Counted from the first letter of the stretch, positions 44,691-53,746 are shown. The stretch: 64,000 nt of DNA from Robiginitomaculum sp. (GCA_002733495.1 NVVV01000063.1:91987-155986), one strand, 5' to 3'. Numbers and translations are program-made. The notes: generated by a model not told the origin, from the sequence alone.

Positions 44691-44782
44691 GTGGTCTGAA
44701 ATTTGTGCCTTGTATTTTCAAACATAAATCTGGCCACATATCGGTGACTATAAACACTCATAGAGATGGAAAGATTTTTTGA
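44687..44782 (+). CDS. very small basic protein
   Basis: 31 codons, start overlapping the previous stop (ATGA). No SD of note. Function unknown. Confidence 0.4.
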   Translation: MSGLKFVPCIFKHKSGHISVTINTHRDGKIF

Positions 44783-44823
44783 CAATAGAAATTTTAAAGA
44801 CTGGATAAAGAAACCAATATCTA

Positions 44824-44852
44824 TTGACAATCCATAGATAGTGTGTGATATT
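44824..44852 (+). promoter_or_regulatory. sigma70-like promoter of the cca operon
   Basis: TTGACA, 17-base spacer, GATATT. Another TTGACA lies at 44779 with a poor -10. Confidence 0.6.
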
Positions 44853-44870
44853 GCATTGAAGGAGAAACAA

Positions 44871-46115
44871 ATGCAAGCATATTTAGTAGGCGGTGCCGTT
44901 CGCGATTTGGAATTGGGTAAAATTCCAAAAGATCAGGATTGGGTAGTAGTCGGCGCAACACAACAAGAGATGCTTGATGAAGGCTTCTCACAAGTCGGCG
45001 CAGATTTTCCCGTGTTTTTACATCCAGAGACAGGCGATGAATACGCTCTTGCGCGTCGGGAGAAATCCACAGGCAAAGGTTACCATGATTTTGAAACAGA
45101 TTTCGGGCGTGATGTTACCCTCGAAGAGGACCTGTTTCGCCGCGACTTGACAATCAATTCGATGGCAATGACCGATACGGGACAAGTGATTGATCCATAC
45201 GGTGGTCTAATAGATTTGAACAACTATGTTTTGCGAGCCACAAGTGCAGCATTCAAAGAAGACCCAGTTCGCGTCTTGCGTTTAGCGCGTTTTCGTGCCC
45301 AGTTGGGTCCACATTGGAAAGTCGAAACGGGCACAATGCATATGTGTAACGTTATGGGTCACCGCGGCGACCTAACCGAATTGACAGCCGAACGTGTTTC
45401 TAAAGAACTGTTCAAGGCTCTGGAATCAGATCATCCTCGTGTGTTCTTCGATACACTTGATGAGCTTGGTGCTTTGGAAATTCTGTTCCCCGTGATATTC
45501 AAGATGAAAAGTGTAAAGGAAAACTTGAAGTGGCATCCTGAAGGAAATACCTATGAGCACACAATGCTGGTTCTTGAGGCCGCTAAAGCGTACAATGCCA
45601 CATTGCCCCAAATGTACAACGCTTTGGTTCACGACTTTGGTAAAACTTTGACTGATCCAAAAGATTATCCTTCCCACCACGGCCATGAAAATACTGGCGT
45701 GAAATTGGTTAACGCTTTCTCCGACGAAATGCGGGTTCCTGCGGCCACGAAAAAGAATTCGGCCATCATTTGTCGCTATCATATGCACATGCACCGTTTA
45801 CATGTAATGCGGGCTAAAACTTATGTTAAGATGTTTGATGGTATGGGCGCGGCCAATAATTCACAAATCGTTTCAGATTTGTTGGTGATGGGTGTGGCGG
45901 ACATGCGGGGCAAACTTGGCAGCGAGAATGCGAAAGCTGATGAATTGTGGAAATTGATATCCCTATATCATGGATATAGGGATGTTAAGTTCATGGATGT
46001 TTGTGGCGAAAAGGGTTACGATCCAACAAAAATGAAAGGCGAACGTTGTAAGCAAGTTCTGTACCAAGCGCGCACTGTGGCAATTGATGCTAAAATGGAA
46101 GCGATGGAAACATGA
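44871..46115 (+). CDS. cca: CCA tRNA nucleotidyltransferase
   Basis: 414 residues, SD AAGGAG. Adds or repairs the 3' CCA of tRNAs. Seen: LVGGAVRDLELG, KDQDWVVVGA (catalytic Asp pair), EEDLFRRDLTINSMA, EDPVRVLRLARFRAQ, and an HD-type domain with VHDFGK, as in the E. coli bifunctional enzyme. This fits the tRNA genes here that lack encoded CCA (for example Arg-TCT, Thr-TGT, Gly-GCC). Confidence 0.95.
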   Translation: MQAYLVGGAVRDLELGKIPKDQDWVVVGATQQEMLDEGFSQVGADFPVFLHPETGDEYALARREKSTGKGYHDFETDFGRDVTLEEDLFRRDLTINSMAMTDTGQVIDPYGGLIDLNNYVLRATSAAFKEDPVRVLRLARFRAQLGPHWKVETGTMHMCNVMGHRGDLTELTAERVSKELFKALESDHPRVFFDTLDELGALEILFPVIFKMKSVKENLKWHPEGNTYEHTMLVLEAAKAYNATLPQMYNALVHDFGKTLTDPKDYPSHHGHENTGVKLVNAFSDEMRVPAATKKNSAIICRYHMHMHRLHVMRAKTYVKMFDGMGAANNSQIVSDLLVMGVADMRGKLGSENAKADELWKLISLYHGYRDVKFMDVCGEKGYDPTKMKGERCKQVLYQARTVAIDAKMEAMET

Positions 46116-46291
46116 GACTATTTTATTATCTGATTCATAGCCTAATAGAAGTTGGCACAGGGTGGAAACTGTACATTGTCGGTGCAGGTCTTATTACTGC
46201 CAGTGTCGGAAACATGCCAGACGGTTCAGTTCTCGGAACCGCAGGAGTTTTCGCACTGGCAGTAATATATGTGATAGGTGGTGCGAAATGA
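46112..46291 (+). CDS. small membrane protein
   Basis: 59 residues, start overlaps the cca stop and stop overlaps the macro-domain start. Two hydrophobic segments (about 17-33 and 43-57). Function unknown. Confidence 0.6.
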   Translation: MRLFYYLIHSLIEVGTGWKLYIVGAGLITASVGNMPDGSVLGTAGVFALAVIYVIGGAK

Positions 46292-46761
46292 GTATTGAGC
46301 CGACATGCGATTACTGCCATCAATGCACAAAATTTAGGTGCAAATCGGCCGAGGATGCAGAAAAATGTGCAGAAGAGACACGCATGGAAGTGTTCAAAAA
46401 TATTAGACACAAACACATTTTCGTATTCGGCAGCAATCTAGGTGGACGACACGGCAAAGGTGCCGCACTGTTTGCACGAGATAACTACGGTGCCGTGTAC
46501 GGCGAAGGCGCGGGCCGAACTGGCAATGCATACGGAATTCCAACAAAAGATGTTAATTTAAAAATATTATCACTTGATATGATAGAAACCCATGTTAAAG
46601 TATTTAATATGTACACTTTTGATCATCCAAATTTAATATTTTTGGTAACGCCTTTTGGCACTGGTCTCGCTGGATATAACAAACTCGATATTATAGCTAT
46701 CATGCAGAAACTGGTGTGGACGCGAAATGTGCTATTCACAAAAGAATGGATGAATTTATGA
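46288..46761 (+). CDS. macro-domain-like protein (ADP-ribose binding or processing)
   Basis: 157 residues. A short N-terminal Cys-rich part (CDYCHQCTKFRC), then HIFVFGSNLGGRHGKGAALFARDNYGAVYGEGAGRTGNAYGIPTKD and VTPFGTGLAGYN, the phage A1pp-like macro domain pattern. Such domains bind or hydrolyse ADP-ribose derivatives (ADP-ribose 1''-phosphate, ADP-ribosylated targets). The 1''-phosphate is made during some tRNA repair pathways, which would tie it to the adjacent cca and kinase genes. Confidence 0.8.
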   Translation: MSIEPTCDYCHQCTKFRCKSAEDAEKCAEETRMEVFKNIRHKHIFVFGSNLGGRHGKGAALFARDNYGAVYGEGAGRTGNAYGIPTKDVNLKILSLDMIETHVKVFNMYTFDHPNLIFLVTPFGTGLAGYNKLDIIAIMQKLVWTRNVLFTKEWMNL

Positions 46762-46788
46762 AACAACAATACTCGTATAATTATTTGG

Positions 46789-46815
46789 TTGACATTATAT
46801 AACCAAGACTATAAT
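46789..46815 (+). promoter_or_regulatory. sigma70-like early promoter
   Basis: TTGACA, 15-base spacer, TATAAT. Confidence 0.7.
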
Positions 46816-46844
46816 GTCACAAGTGTAATGTGATGGAGATATAA

Positions 46845-47366
46845 ATGAAAATAATGACCATATTAGTTGGATTACCAGGGACTGGTAAATCCACATTCAT
46901 AGAAAAAAACGTCAATTGTCAGGACGCTTTTGTCTATTCCACCGATCGCTATATTACAGATATTGCGGATTCACGTGGCCTAACATATGATGATGTTTTT
47001 TCCGACACAATAGGTGATGCCACGGTACATATGAATTCTAATGCTTATATGGCATTCAGGGACGGCAAATCTATCATATGGGATCAGACAAATCTAGGCG
47101 TGAAGAAACGCGCAAAGATAATCAAGCGGGCTAAACAGGCGGGTTATACAACGTTATGCTATTATGCACCTGCACCCAAATCATTAAAAGATGTCTTTTT
47201 ATGGATTGACCGCTTGGCAAATAGGCCCAACAAAACTATACCTAAACATATTATGCAGTCTATGATTGAACAATATGTTGAACCAACTAACGATGAGGGA
47301 TTTGATTGTGTTTCGATGTTTGATATGCATGGAAACATAACAGTTATCCCACCAACAATCAAATAA
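46845..47366 (+). CDS. polynucleotide 5'-kinase-like P-loop protein
   Basis: 173 residues. Walker A VGLPGTGKSTF (9-19), STDRYI after it, and WDQTNLGVKKRAKII, where QTN and the following Arg/Lys helix are typical of T4 Pnkp-type kinase domains (AAA_33). It would phosphorylate 5'-OH RNA or DNA ends for ligation. T4 Pnkp has an additional phosphatase domain that is absent here; the HAD protein at 23126 could supply it. Confidence 0.8.
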   Translation: MKIMTILVGLPGTGKSTFIEKNVNCQDAFVYSTDRYITDIADSRGLTYDDVFSDTIGDATVHMNSNAYMAFRDGKSIIWDQTNLGVKKRAKIIKRAKQAGYTTLCYYAPAPKSLKDVFLWIDRLANRPNKTIPKHIMQSMIEQYVEPTNDEGFDCVSMFDMHGNITVIPPTIK

Positions 47367-47376
47367 GGAGAACAAT

Positions 47377-47535
47377 ATGGAATATGTAGGAATGATCATC
47401 TTTGGATTGATCGTAGCACTTTTACTGATATGGTTTGTTCGCCATATGTATACGCGGATGATTAACGGTCCAGCGGGATATACATACAGCGATAATGGCC
47501 GTGTCGATATTGTGTCCTCAGAAGAAGAAGAATAA
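47377..47535 (+). CDS. small single-TM protein
   Basis: 52 residues, SD AAGGAG, TM segment about 4-21, acidic C-terminus. Lies before the SPFH gene and may be a partner at the membrane. Confidence 0.65.
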   Translation: MEYVGMIIFGLIVALLLIWFVRHMYTRMINGPAGYTYSDNGRVDIVSSEEEE

Positions 47536-47567
47536 CCAATAACTGAAATCAAAATAGGAGAATATAA

Positions 47568-48922
47568 ATGATTATATCACCAGGTAAAATGGCAAAATAT
47601 GTAGTGGCGGGAATAGTAGTTCTATTTCTAGCGACATCAACATGGTTCACCACGTCCGAAGGATATTCGTATTACGTACAGAACACTGCCACAGGTAACA
47701 CTGAGATTATCTCAGAAGTAGGCTTTCACTTGAAATTGCCTTTCGCCACCAAAGTTTCACCTTACAAACAAGTCGTGACTATTGATATGACTGAAGGCGA
47801 TGCCAAAAACTTCACTCGCAACTTGGACCCAGTCCAAGTACAGTATGCAGACACATACGGCGGCACAGTCCCAGCGACTTTCCGTTTCCGTTTGCCTACT
47901 GATCCAGTAGCTTTTCGTAAACTCCACAAAGACTTTCGTGGGTACGATAATCTAGTCGATGGTTTGTTGGTGCAGAATGCCCGAAACACGGCAGTTGTGA
48001 CAGCAACCCAATACACTGGTGAAGAGTTCTTCCAAGGTGGGGTTAACGCCTACAAAATTCGTCTAGAAGACCAGCTACGTAATGGTCTATACGTTACCAA
48101 ACGCGAACAGGTGAAGATCAAAGATACAGGTTATGCTTCAGTATCCTCTGAAAACGCTGATCCAAACAAAGTTGAGATCATTGAGCGTATCGTAACCAAG
48201 AACGTTGTGCAACTTGACTCCGAAGGTCAGCCGAAGCGTCAAGAAAATCCACTAGCAGTATACGGTATTCAAGTAACACAAGTTACTATCGGTCGACCAA
48301 TCGCCGCACCTGGCTTGGAGACTCTCTTGGAAAGCAAGCGCCAATCTGTTGGGCGCAAGATCACAGCGCAACAAAATATCTCTACAAATCGCACTGAAGC
48401 TGAAGCGGCAAAGCAAGAGCGTGAAATCGCAAAACAGCGTGATATCCAAGACGCCCAGCGCATTAAAGAACTTGCCATCATTGCCCAACAACAAGAAGTT
48501 GCCGTAGAACGCCAACGTGCCCTCAAAGAGTTGGTTCAACAACAGAAGCAAAAAGACGTTGCTGTTATCCAAAAGGAGAAAGAACTTGCGATTGCAGAAG
48601 CTAACCGAGACATCCAAAAGGCCGAACCACCGCCGCCGTCTTTGAAGGTGAAGCGATCTTGGCAAAAGGTCTAGCTGAAGCGCAAGTTGACCGTGCGAAA
48701 TTGCAGGCGAAACAAGATGCCTCTGATATCTACATGGCAGAAATTCAGCGTGACATCGCTAAGGTGATGTACCCAGCGTTGAAAGATGTTAAGATTGATA
48801 TGCCTGACTTCTATAGCGCAGGCGGTACAGGCCAAGCTGCACCAACGTCACTCGACGTGTTCACCACACTAGGTGCTCAGAACATGCTGGAGAAACGTGC
48901 TGAGGTAACAGCCGCTCAGTAA
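47568..48922 (+). CDS. SPFH/prohibitin-family membrane protein, frameshifted
   Basis: Frame one (47568-48674) encodes a TM segment (11-28), an SPFH domain (IISEVGFHLKLPF, VDMTEG-like VTIDMTEGD, and PVAFRKL) and a long Gln/Glu/Lys-rich coiled coil, then a short PPPPSLK tail to a stop. The expected continuation EGEAILAKGLAEAQVDRAKLQAKQDASD is in the minus-one frame and runs to 48922. One base seems lost near 48628-48640 (AACCACCGCCGCC). SPFH proteins form large membrane rings; phage versions may protect the membrane or bind host HflKC-type systems. SD AGGAG. Confidence 0.8.
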
Positions 48923-48937
48923 GAGCAATAAAATAAT

Positions 48938-48970
48938 GACGAAAGGGGCCAATTAAGGCCCCTTTCGTCT
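48938..48970 (+). terminator. very strong rho-independent terminator
   Basis: GACGAAAGGGGCC / GGCCCCTTTCGTC, 13 perfect pairs, six-base loop. Confidence 0.88.
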
Positions 48971-48994
48971 ATGTATGAAGAAAGAGATAATCGA

Positions 48995-49192
48995 ATGCAA
49001 AAAACTTTTTATAAAATTTGGTCTGAATGGGACTTCGGACTTGAAGATACAATTTACACAAGTGAGGCTGTGGCTAAAAAATATGCAAAAGCAGCATATG
49101 AAGAAAACGGAAGCTTTGATTTAGAAGAAGAACCGTTTGAAGATATTTGGGAAGATTTAATGAATACAGAACAAGTAGAGTTGGTAGAATAA
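48995..49192 (+). CDS. small acidic protein
   Basis: 65 residues from ATG 48995 (GAGA upstream; ATG 48971 lies at the terminator edge). Very acidic (DLEEEPFEDIWEDLMNTEQVELVE). Function unknown. Confidence 0.6.
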   Translation: MQKTFYKIWSEWDFGLEDTIYTSEAVAKKYAKAAYEENGSFDLEEEPFEDIWEDLMNTEQVELVE

Positions 49193-49194
49193 AA

Positions 49195-49222
49195 GAAATG
49201 GTGCTTCGGCTCCTTTTCTGTT
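49195..49222 (+). terminator. rho-independent terminator
   Basis: GGTGC-TTCG-GCTCC stem with one mismatch, UUCG loop, followed by TTTTCT. Confidence 0.65.
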
Positions 49223-49249
49223 GACAAGTGCCTCACCTATTTCTATATT
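49221..49249 (+). promoter_or_regulatory. sigma70-like early promoter
   Basis: TTGACA, 17-base spacer, TATATT, leader GTAACAACAGAAAG. Confidence 0.82.
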
Positions 49250-49277
49250 GTAATTGTAACAACAGAAAGATGTAATT

Positions 49278-49487
49278 ATGAATTTCACTATAGAAAATGA
49301 TACATACCATGATGAAATTGTTGTTTCATGTGCGGAAAATACATATTTCAATAAAGTCTTTCATTATTATGATGAAAATAGTGAGGCTGCCATTTCAGCA
49401 GCAAAGGCATATTTAGACGGTATTACCGCGGGTATTCAGATGTTCCAGATGAAAATGCCAACCATCAATATATCATCAAAACTATGA
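49278..49487 (+). CDS. small early protein, function unknown
   Basis: 69 residues behind a clear promoter; overlaps the next start by four bases. No family recognised. Confidence 0.65.
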   Translation: MNFTIENDTYHDEIVVSCAENTYFNKVFHYYDENSEAAISAAKAYLDGITAGIQMFQMKMPTINISSKL

Positions 49488-49861
49488 GAATGTATCGTGT
49501 ACATGTTAAAGATTTGTTTGAAAAGGGAATGTATCGCGGCGGTGGGAAATGGGCAGACTGGGATGAGATTCAATCTTCGCCTAGGCATCCCATGCCTAGG
49601 GACGACGACGAGCTTATGGATAATATTAGCAACATTCTAGGAGTGTACTATATTGAACCTTGGATGGTGTTTGGATTTTCGACAATTGCTCAATTGAAAT
49701 TTTGGATTTACAAGAAAAAGTGGCGCGAAAAACTGACCGAATTGGGATTCATAGTCTCTTATATCGAGTCTGATTATATCGCCAGAGGATCAACACAAGC
49801 GGTTGTTCATAAAAATAAACCATATGAAATCATTAAAACGATTAAATGTTCAATCATATAG
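49484..49861 (+). CDS. protein of unknown function
   Basis: 125 residues. MYRVHVKDLFEKGMYRGGGKWADWDEI, a central PWMVFGFST and a basic helix. No family recognised. Coupled to the preceding gene. Confidence 0.62.
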   Translation: MRMYRVHVKDLFEKGMYRGGGKWADWDEIQSSPRHPMPRDDDELMDNISNILGVYYIEPWMVFGFSTIAQLKFWIYKKKWREKLTELGFIVSYIESDYIARGSTQAVVHKNKPYEIIKTIKCSII

Positions 49862-49872
49862 AAAGTGTAAAC

Positions 49873-50244
49873 ATGATAGATAAAATTTTAACAAGAGAAA
49901 GTGTCCATGACCTATTCATGAGTTGTATACGCAACGAAGGTAAGATTGTTGATATGCTAATGAACAAAGTTTACATGGACACATCGACTAATGTGGAAGA
50001 AATAAAAACTCTTGTGAATGAGTTGACTGAGGATTTCTTTCCAAACGGCGGCGGCGGTGCATCATTTATGACCATGTGTACTGATCGCGACGGTGATCTG
50101 TGGACAGGCGAACAACGAATCATGGACGAGCTTATGACTATGGCTGTTGACGCTAAACTAATGTCTTTCTTGTTTCCTAAAAATACTTGGTCCATGCTTC
50201 CTGGTGGTATGCCGTATGTTGTTGCGACATTTGACAGAGTATGA
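49873..50244 (+). CDS. conserved phage protein
   Basis: 123 residues from ATG 49873. LTEDFFPNGGGGASFMTMCTDRDGDLWTGEQRIMDELMTM...WSMLPGGMPY is a pattern I recall in phages, with no known function. Overlaps the TOPRIM gene by four bases. Confidence 0.72.
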   Translation: MIDKILTRESVHDLFMSCIRNEGKIVDMLMNKVYMDTSTNVEEIKTLVNELTEDFFPNGGGGASFMTMCTDRDGDLWTGEQRIMDELMTMAVDAKLMSFLFPKNTWSMLPGGMPYVVATFDRV

Positions 50245-50768
50245 ACTTAAAGAAATATCTAAAAGACAGACACTTTGATACCGATCTACACACCGCTTGG
50301 TTCGACCATGATGCGGAAGTCGTTACATTTCCTATCTGGAACTTGAGCGGACAATTGATTGGATATCAAACGTGCCGTCCAAACGGAGAGAAGAAGCAAT
50401 TCAATAACCCACGATTAGGCAAATATTACACATACTTCACTAAACCACACCGAGGCGTGTGGGGACTAGAATCTTGGTATTCATCGAATGTTTTATTTAT
50501 TACCGAAGGAGTATTTGATGCCGCACGGTTGACAGACAAAGGCTTCTCTGCTATATGTGTGATGAGCAATGATCCAGGTAAAGTGATACGAAACTGGTTG
50601 TGGACTGTTGGAAAAACTAGACCGATTGTGGCTGTATGTGATGGCGACAAAGCCGGCATAAAGTTGGCAAAATACGGAACGCTATCACATATAATGTCTG
50701 AAGGAAAAGATTTAGGTGACGTGTCAGATGAATATGTCACGCAAATTTTAAAACGATATGGAGAATAG
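50241..50768 (+). CDS. TOPRIM-domain protein, primase-like
   Basis: 175 residues. N-terminal PIWNLSGQLIGYQTCRPNGEKKQFN, like the RNA-polymerase-adjacent part of DnaG-type primases, then TOPRIM: VLFITEGVFDAARL (catalytic Glu) and PIVAVCDGDKAGIKLA (DGD). No zinc finger and no helicase domain, unlike gp61 at 3962, so it is a second, minimal TOPRIM enzyme. May be a nuclease or primase accessory. Confidence 0.82.
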   Translation: MNLKKYLKDRHFDTDLHTAWFDHDAEVVTFPIWNLSGQLIGYQTCRPNGEKKQFNNPRLGKYYTYFTKPHRGVWGLESWYSSNVLFITEGVFDAARLTDKGFSAICVMSNDPGKVIRNWLWTVGKTRPIVAVCDGDKAGIKLAKYGTLSHIMSEGKDLGDVSDEYVTQILKRYGE

Positions 50769-50770
50769 TT

Positions 50771-51103
50771 ATGAAATATGAGATAGATAAACGCTACGCA
50801 TTCGAAGCCACGGAAGATGGCATATGTCCAGTACAAACAAACGCTACCGTATTTGTGTGGCGCAGCGACGGTTCTGTGAGACGGTACAGTGAAGCTGGAT
50901 TATTGCAATGGAAAATAGGAACGACGATAACACATTTCATGGTAATCGAATACCCACTTGAAAATAAAACTGGGTGGAAGAATATCTATCCATTAGACTA
51001 CACATCAGGATGTGTTTATGCGACTATATGGGAGGCAGATGCGCAGGCCGATATGGAACCCCGCGTAGCATGTATATACTCCACGGCGGGCGATGGCTTA
51101 TGA
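50771..51103 (+). CDS. protein of unknown function
   Basis: 110 residues, SD GGAG, three bases after the TOPRIM gene. Beta-rich by composition. Overlaps the next start. Confidence 0.62.
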   Translation: MKYEIDKRYAFEATEDGICPVQTNATVFVWRSDGSVRRYSEAGLLQWKIGTTITHFMVIEYPLENKTGWKNIYPLDYTSGCVYATIWEADAQADMEPRVACIYSTAGDGL

Positions 51104-51195
51104 TACACGAGATTCTTCTTGGAGTATATCGATTGAAAGGCGCGGTAGTAGGATATATACTTGATTCTAAAATAAAGGAATGGAAGATACCATGA
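51100..51195 (+). CDS. very small protein
   Basis: 31 codons, four-base overlaps with both neighbours, which supports coupled translation. Hydrophobic centre. Function unknown. Confidence 0.5.
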   Translation: MIHEILLGVYRLKGAVVGYILDSKIKEWKIP

Positions 51196-51305
51196 ATATT
51201 CCATACGGATCGCCGGCGCGCATAATCAAACACCTTGCCCATATTGTCCATTCGAATTTATGTTATATCAATATTTGCCTATTAAATTGGTTGGAGGTAG
51301 AATAA
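51192..51305 (+). CDS. very small protein
   Basis: 37 codons, four-base overlap with the previous gene; overlaps the next gene by 46 bases in another frame, so one of the two starts may be wrong. Confidence 0.4.
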   Translation: MNIPYGSPARIIKHLAHIVHSNLCYINICLLNWLEVE

Positions 51306-51664
51306 TCATACCGAAGCCTTTATGCCAATTCTTTAGTATTGTTAGTGAGGCGATAATCGACGCTAATAATACAATCGATGTCAATGCTCATTATATTTAT
51401 ATGACAGTGAAAACTAGATATGTTACACCAGATAGGCCCGGCAATCGACCAGGGTGGCATGCAGACGGATATGCATCTAACGGCGATTTGAATTACGTCT
51501 GGTATAATCATGGATCCAATGCTTGGTATTGCGATGGATGTAAACTACAAATTTATGATCCTTGGGCTATTCGCCAATGGAAGATTGACTTCCCTTATGT
51601 GGACTATCCTATGTTTGAGACACGCGAAGATATGAATTGTCGAGCCTCAATAAAATCTTTATGA
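51260..51664 (+). CDS. conserved phage protein
   Basis: 134 residues. RPGNRPGWHADGYASNGDLNYVWYN recalls phage proteins of unknown function; the HAD/HG residues are in a context like 2-oxoglutarate dioxygenase iron sites, but the rest of that motif is not evident. Two Cys (CDGC) near the C-terminus. Confidence 0.65.
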   Translation: MLYQYLPIKLVGGRIIIPKPLCQFFSIVSEAIIDANNTIDVNAHYIYMTVKTRYVTPDRPGNRPGWHADGYASNGDLNYVWYNHGSNAWYCDGCKLQIYDPWAIRQWKIDFPYVDYPMFETREDMNCRASIKSL

Positions 51665-51667
51665 CCG

Positions 51668-51696
51668 TTGACAACTCCGACTAACCGTCGTAGACT
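51668..51696 (+). promoter_or_regulatory. sigma70-like early promoter
   Basis: TTGACA, 17-base spacer, TAGACT. Confidence 0.72.
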
Positions 51697-51718
51697 GCTA
51701 CCAACAAAGGAGTATCTC

Positions 51719-52174
51719 ATGCAACTATTTTTACGAATACCACGAGTCGCCGCGGCATTTAGATCGTGTGTTTTTGCCCACGATCAACAATTATACGGCA
51801 GCTTACCATATTTCACTCATCCATTACAGGTAGCAGAAACACTTATTGATCCAACAGAGGACGAGTTGGTTGCTGCATTATTGCACGATGTGGTGGAAGA
51901 CACGGCACTAACTCTGGAACACGTTAGGCTACTATATGGGGACAATGTATGTGACATGATTGCCCTTCTTACTAAGGACGCGACATTATCATACGAAGAT
52001 AACATTCTCCGTATTGTCCATAGTCGAAATATGGGCGCGACTCGTGTTAAGTGGGCTGACAATCTCGTGAATATGAAGAATGATAAATCTCATATGACAC
52101 CTGATCGCCGCGATAAATTAAATGCCCGGTATATCAAAAGCTTTTTGGTGTTATCAGCCGTGTTGGGAGTATAA
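51719..52174 (+). CDS. HD-domain hydrolase, RelA/SpoT (MESH1) type
   Basis: 151 residues from ATG 51719 (SD AAAGGAG). FAHDQQLYGSLPYFTHPLQVAETL, ALLHDVVEDTALT and RVKWADNLVNM give the H..HD..D metal site of small alarmone hydrolases. Expected to remove 3' pyrophosphate from (p)ppGpp, relieving the stringent response, or to act on NADPH as some MESH1 proteins do. No synthetase domain. Confidence 0.85.
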   Translation: MQLFLRIPRVAAAFRSCVFAHDQQLYGSLPYFTHPLQVAETLIDPTEDELVAALLHDVVEDTALTLEHVRLLYGDNVCDMIALLTKDATLSYEDNILRIVHSRNMGATRVKWADNLVNMKNDKSHMTPDRRDKLNARYIKSFLVLSAVLGV

Positions 52175-52175
52175 A

Positions 52176-52418
52176 ATGCTACTTGTAGATTATATTGAAA
52201 CATTAGAGGATGTGCAGTTGACACAGATCATCCGAGATCAAGAGATATTGGATGAGCGAGGCCATATAGGTGATTGCGTGTTGAGGGAGACAATTGAAGA
52301 TTATTTGGAAGTTGCTGGAATCGAAGGTACGCCATTAAGTTTTTGGATGTCACCAATTTCAACTCAAGCGTATAGGGTGTACGCTTTACGTTATATAGAT
52401 GAGCATGGAAAATTATGA
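52176..52418 (+). CDS. small acidic protein
   Basis: 80 residues from ATG 52176; helical, acidic. Overlaps the next gene by four bases. Function unknown. Confidence 0.62.
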   Translation: MLLVDYIETLEDVQLTQIIRDQEILDERGHIGDCVLRETIEDYLEVAGIEGTPLSFWMSPISTQAYRVYALRYIDEHGKL

Positions 52419-52693
52419 TGAAAACTTTATATCAAAAACTTGCCGAGCAATCGATAGCTTTACCAGAGTATGTGGAAGTGTGTTGGCGCTGTAAAGGTGA
52501 AGGACAATACGAACAGATGTATAATGGCGGCTGCGGATCAGGATATTACCGAAGTCAAGGTGATTGTGAACAATGTAACAAATATTCATATGGTCACGGT
52601 ACGGGATTATTATCCATTTTTACACGTAAGGTGCCTGCCGATTCTGTTCTGAATCAACTTGAGAATCAATTAAAGGACAATGATGATGAGTAA
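52415..52693 (+). CDS. DnaJ-like zinc-finger protein
   Basis: 92 residues (start 52415 or 52418). CWRCKGEGQY...GGCGSGYYRSQGDCEQCNKYSYGHGTG carries CxxCxGxG and CxxC units like the DnaJ cysteine-rich zinc domain. A free-standing domain, possibly protein-binding. Overlaps the RNA ligase start. Confidence 0.7.
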   Translation: MMKTLYQKLAEQSIALPEYVEVCWRCKGEGQYEQMYNGGCGSGYYRSQGDCEQCNKYSYGHGTGLLSIFTRKVPADSVLNQLENQLKDNDDE

Positions 52694-53684
52694 TTTTAAA
52701 AAATGGAATAGTATTAACAAGTTTTCTGATGCATATCATATGGCACAGAAACAACGCATTGGTGATGTTGTCATGGGACTAAAGATTAAGTTACATGGAA
52801 CCAATGCTGGTATTCGTCTGGAAGACGGTGGAGTGCTTGTGGCGCAAAAGCGCACGTCTGATGTGCATGTAGGCAAAGACAACGCTGGATTTGCTACTTG
52901 GGTTGCTACGCTGAAACGCAATTCTTGTTGTGTTGAATATTTTAAGGACTTCGTGATTCACGGCGAATGGGCTGGACAAGGTGTTCAATCTGGTGATGCC
53001 GTGACACAAACACCCAAAGCATTTTATGTGTTTGCTGTTGAGAATGTGACATCAGGATTCAAGGTATATGATCCAGTCACGATTGTAGATTTTTTACGGA
53101 AGATTTTCACGGTAGAATCTCTTGAGAATATTCATATTATTCCTTGGTTCGGCGAATATATAACTTTCAACTTTCTAGATCAAAAGAGTGCCCAAGACGT
53201 GATCGATTTGGTTCTTGGATATGTCGATGCGATTGCTGAATGCGATCCGTATATCAAATCTCTATATGATGTGGAAGGTCCAGGCGAAGGTCTTGTTGGA
53301 TATTTCTTGGATATGATATATCAGGATGGAACGCAAGTTGATCCACAATATTTTGATGACTATATGTTCAAGGTTAAATCAATCGCACACTCTATCCAAA
53401 AGAATAAAGTTCGCAACAAAACTGGACCAGAGAAAGCCGAAGGTATTGATGAATTCATTGAAATGTTCTTCACTGAAAATCGATTTCAACAAATGCTTGA
53501 TGAACATTGTGATGGTGTTGCAGACAAGAAAAACACTGGTGTATTCATGAAAGCAGTTATGGGTGATGTTCACAAAGAGTCGGTCAACGAGATTGAGGTG
53601 GCAGATTTCGAGTGGAAAGATGTTCCAAAGTTTGCTATGACTTCCGTCAGGCAATGGTTCTTTGATCAATGTGATAAACTTTAA
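52683..53684 (+). CDS. RNA ligase, Rnl2-like family
   Basis: About 333 residues (ATG codons at 52680, 52683 and 52686). Nucleotidyltransferase motifs: I KLHGTN (the Lys is the AMP acceptor), III FVIHGEWAG, IV EGLVGYF, V FKVKS. Helical C-terminal domain follows. Seals nicks in RNA, typically 3'-OH/5'-P in duplex or tRNA repair. One of three ligases in the window. Confidence 0.85.
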   Translation: MMSNFKKWNSINKFSDAYHMAQKQRIGDVVMGLKIKLHGTNAGIRLEDGGVLVAQKRTSDVHVGKDNAGFATWVATLKRNSCCVEYFKDFVIHGEWAGQGVQSGDAVTQTPKAFYVFAVENVTSGFKVYDPVTIVDFLRKIFTVESLENIHIIPWFGEYITFNFLDQKSAQDVIDLVLGYVDAIAECDPYIKSLYDVEGPGEGLVGYFLDMIYQDGTQVDPQYFDDYMFKVKSIAHSIQKNKVRNKTGPEKAEGIDEFIEMFFTENRFQQMLDEHCDGVADKKNTGVFMKAVMGDVHKESVNEIEVADFEWKDVPKFAMTSVRQWFFDQCDKL

Positions 53685-53693
53685 AATAGAGGG

Positions 53694-53722
53694 TTGACTT
53701 AGTTCAATCCTTTTCATATTAT
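53694..53722 (+). promoter_or_regulatory. sigma70-like early promoter
   Basis: TTGACT, 17-base spacer, TATTAT, leader GAAACATAGAAAG. Confidence 0.75.
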
Positions 53723-53746
53723 TAGTTGAAACATAGAAAGACAAAC

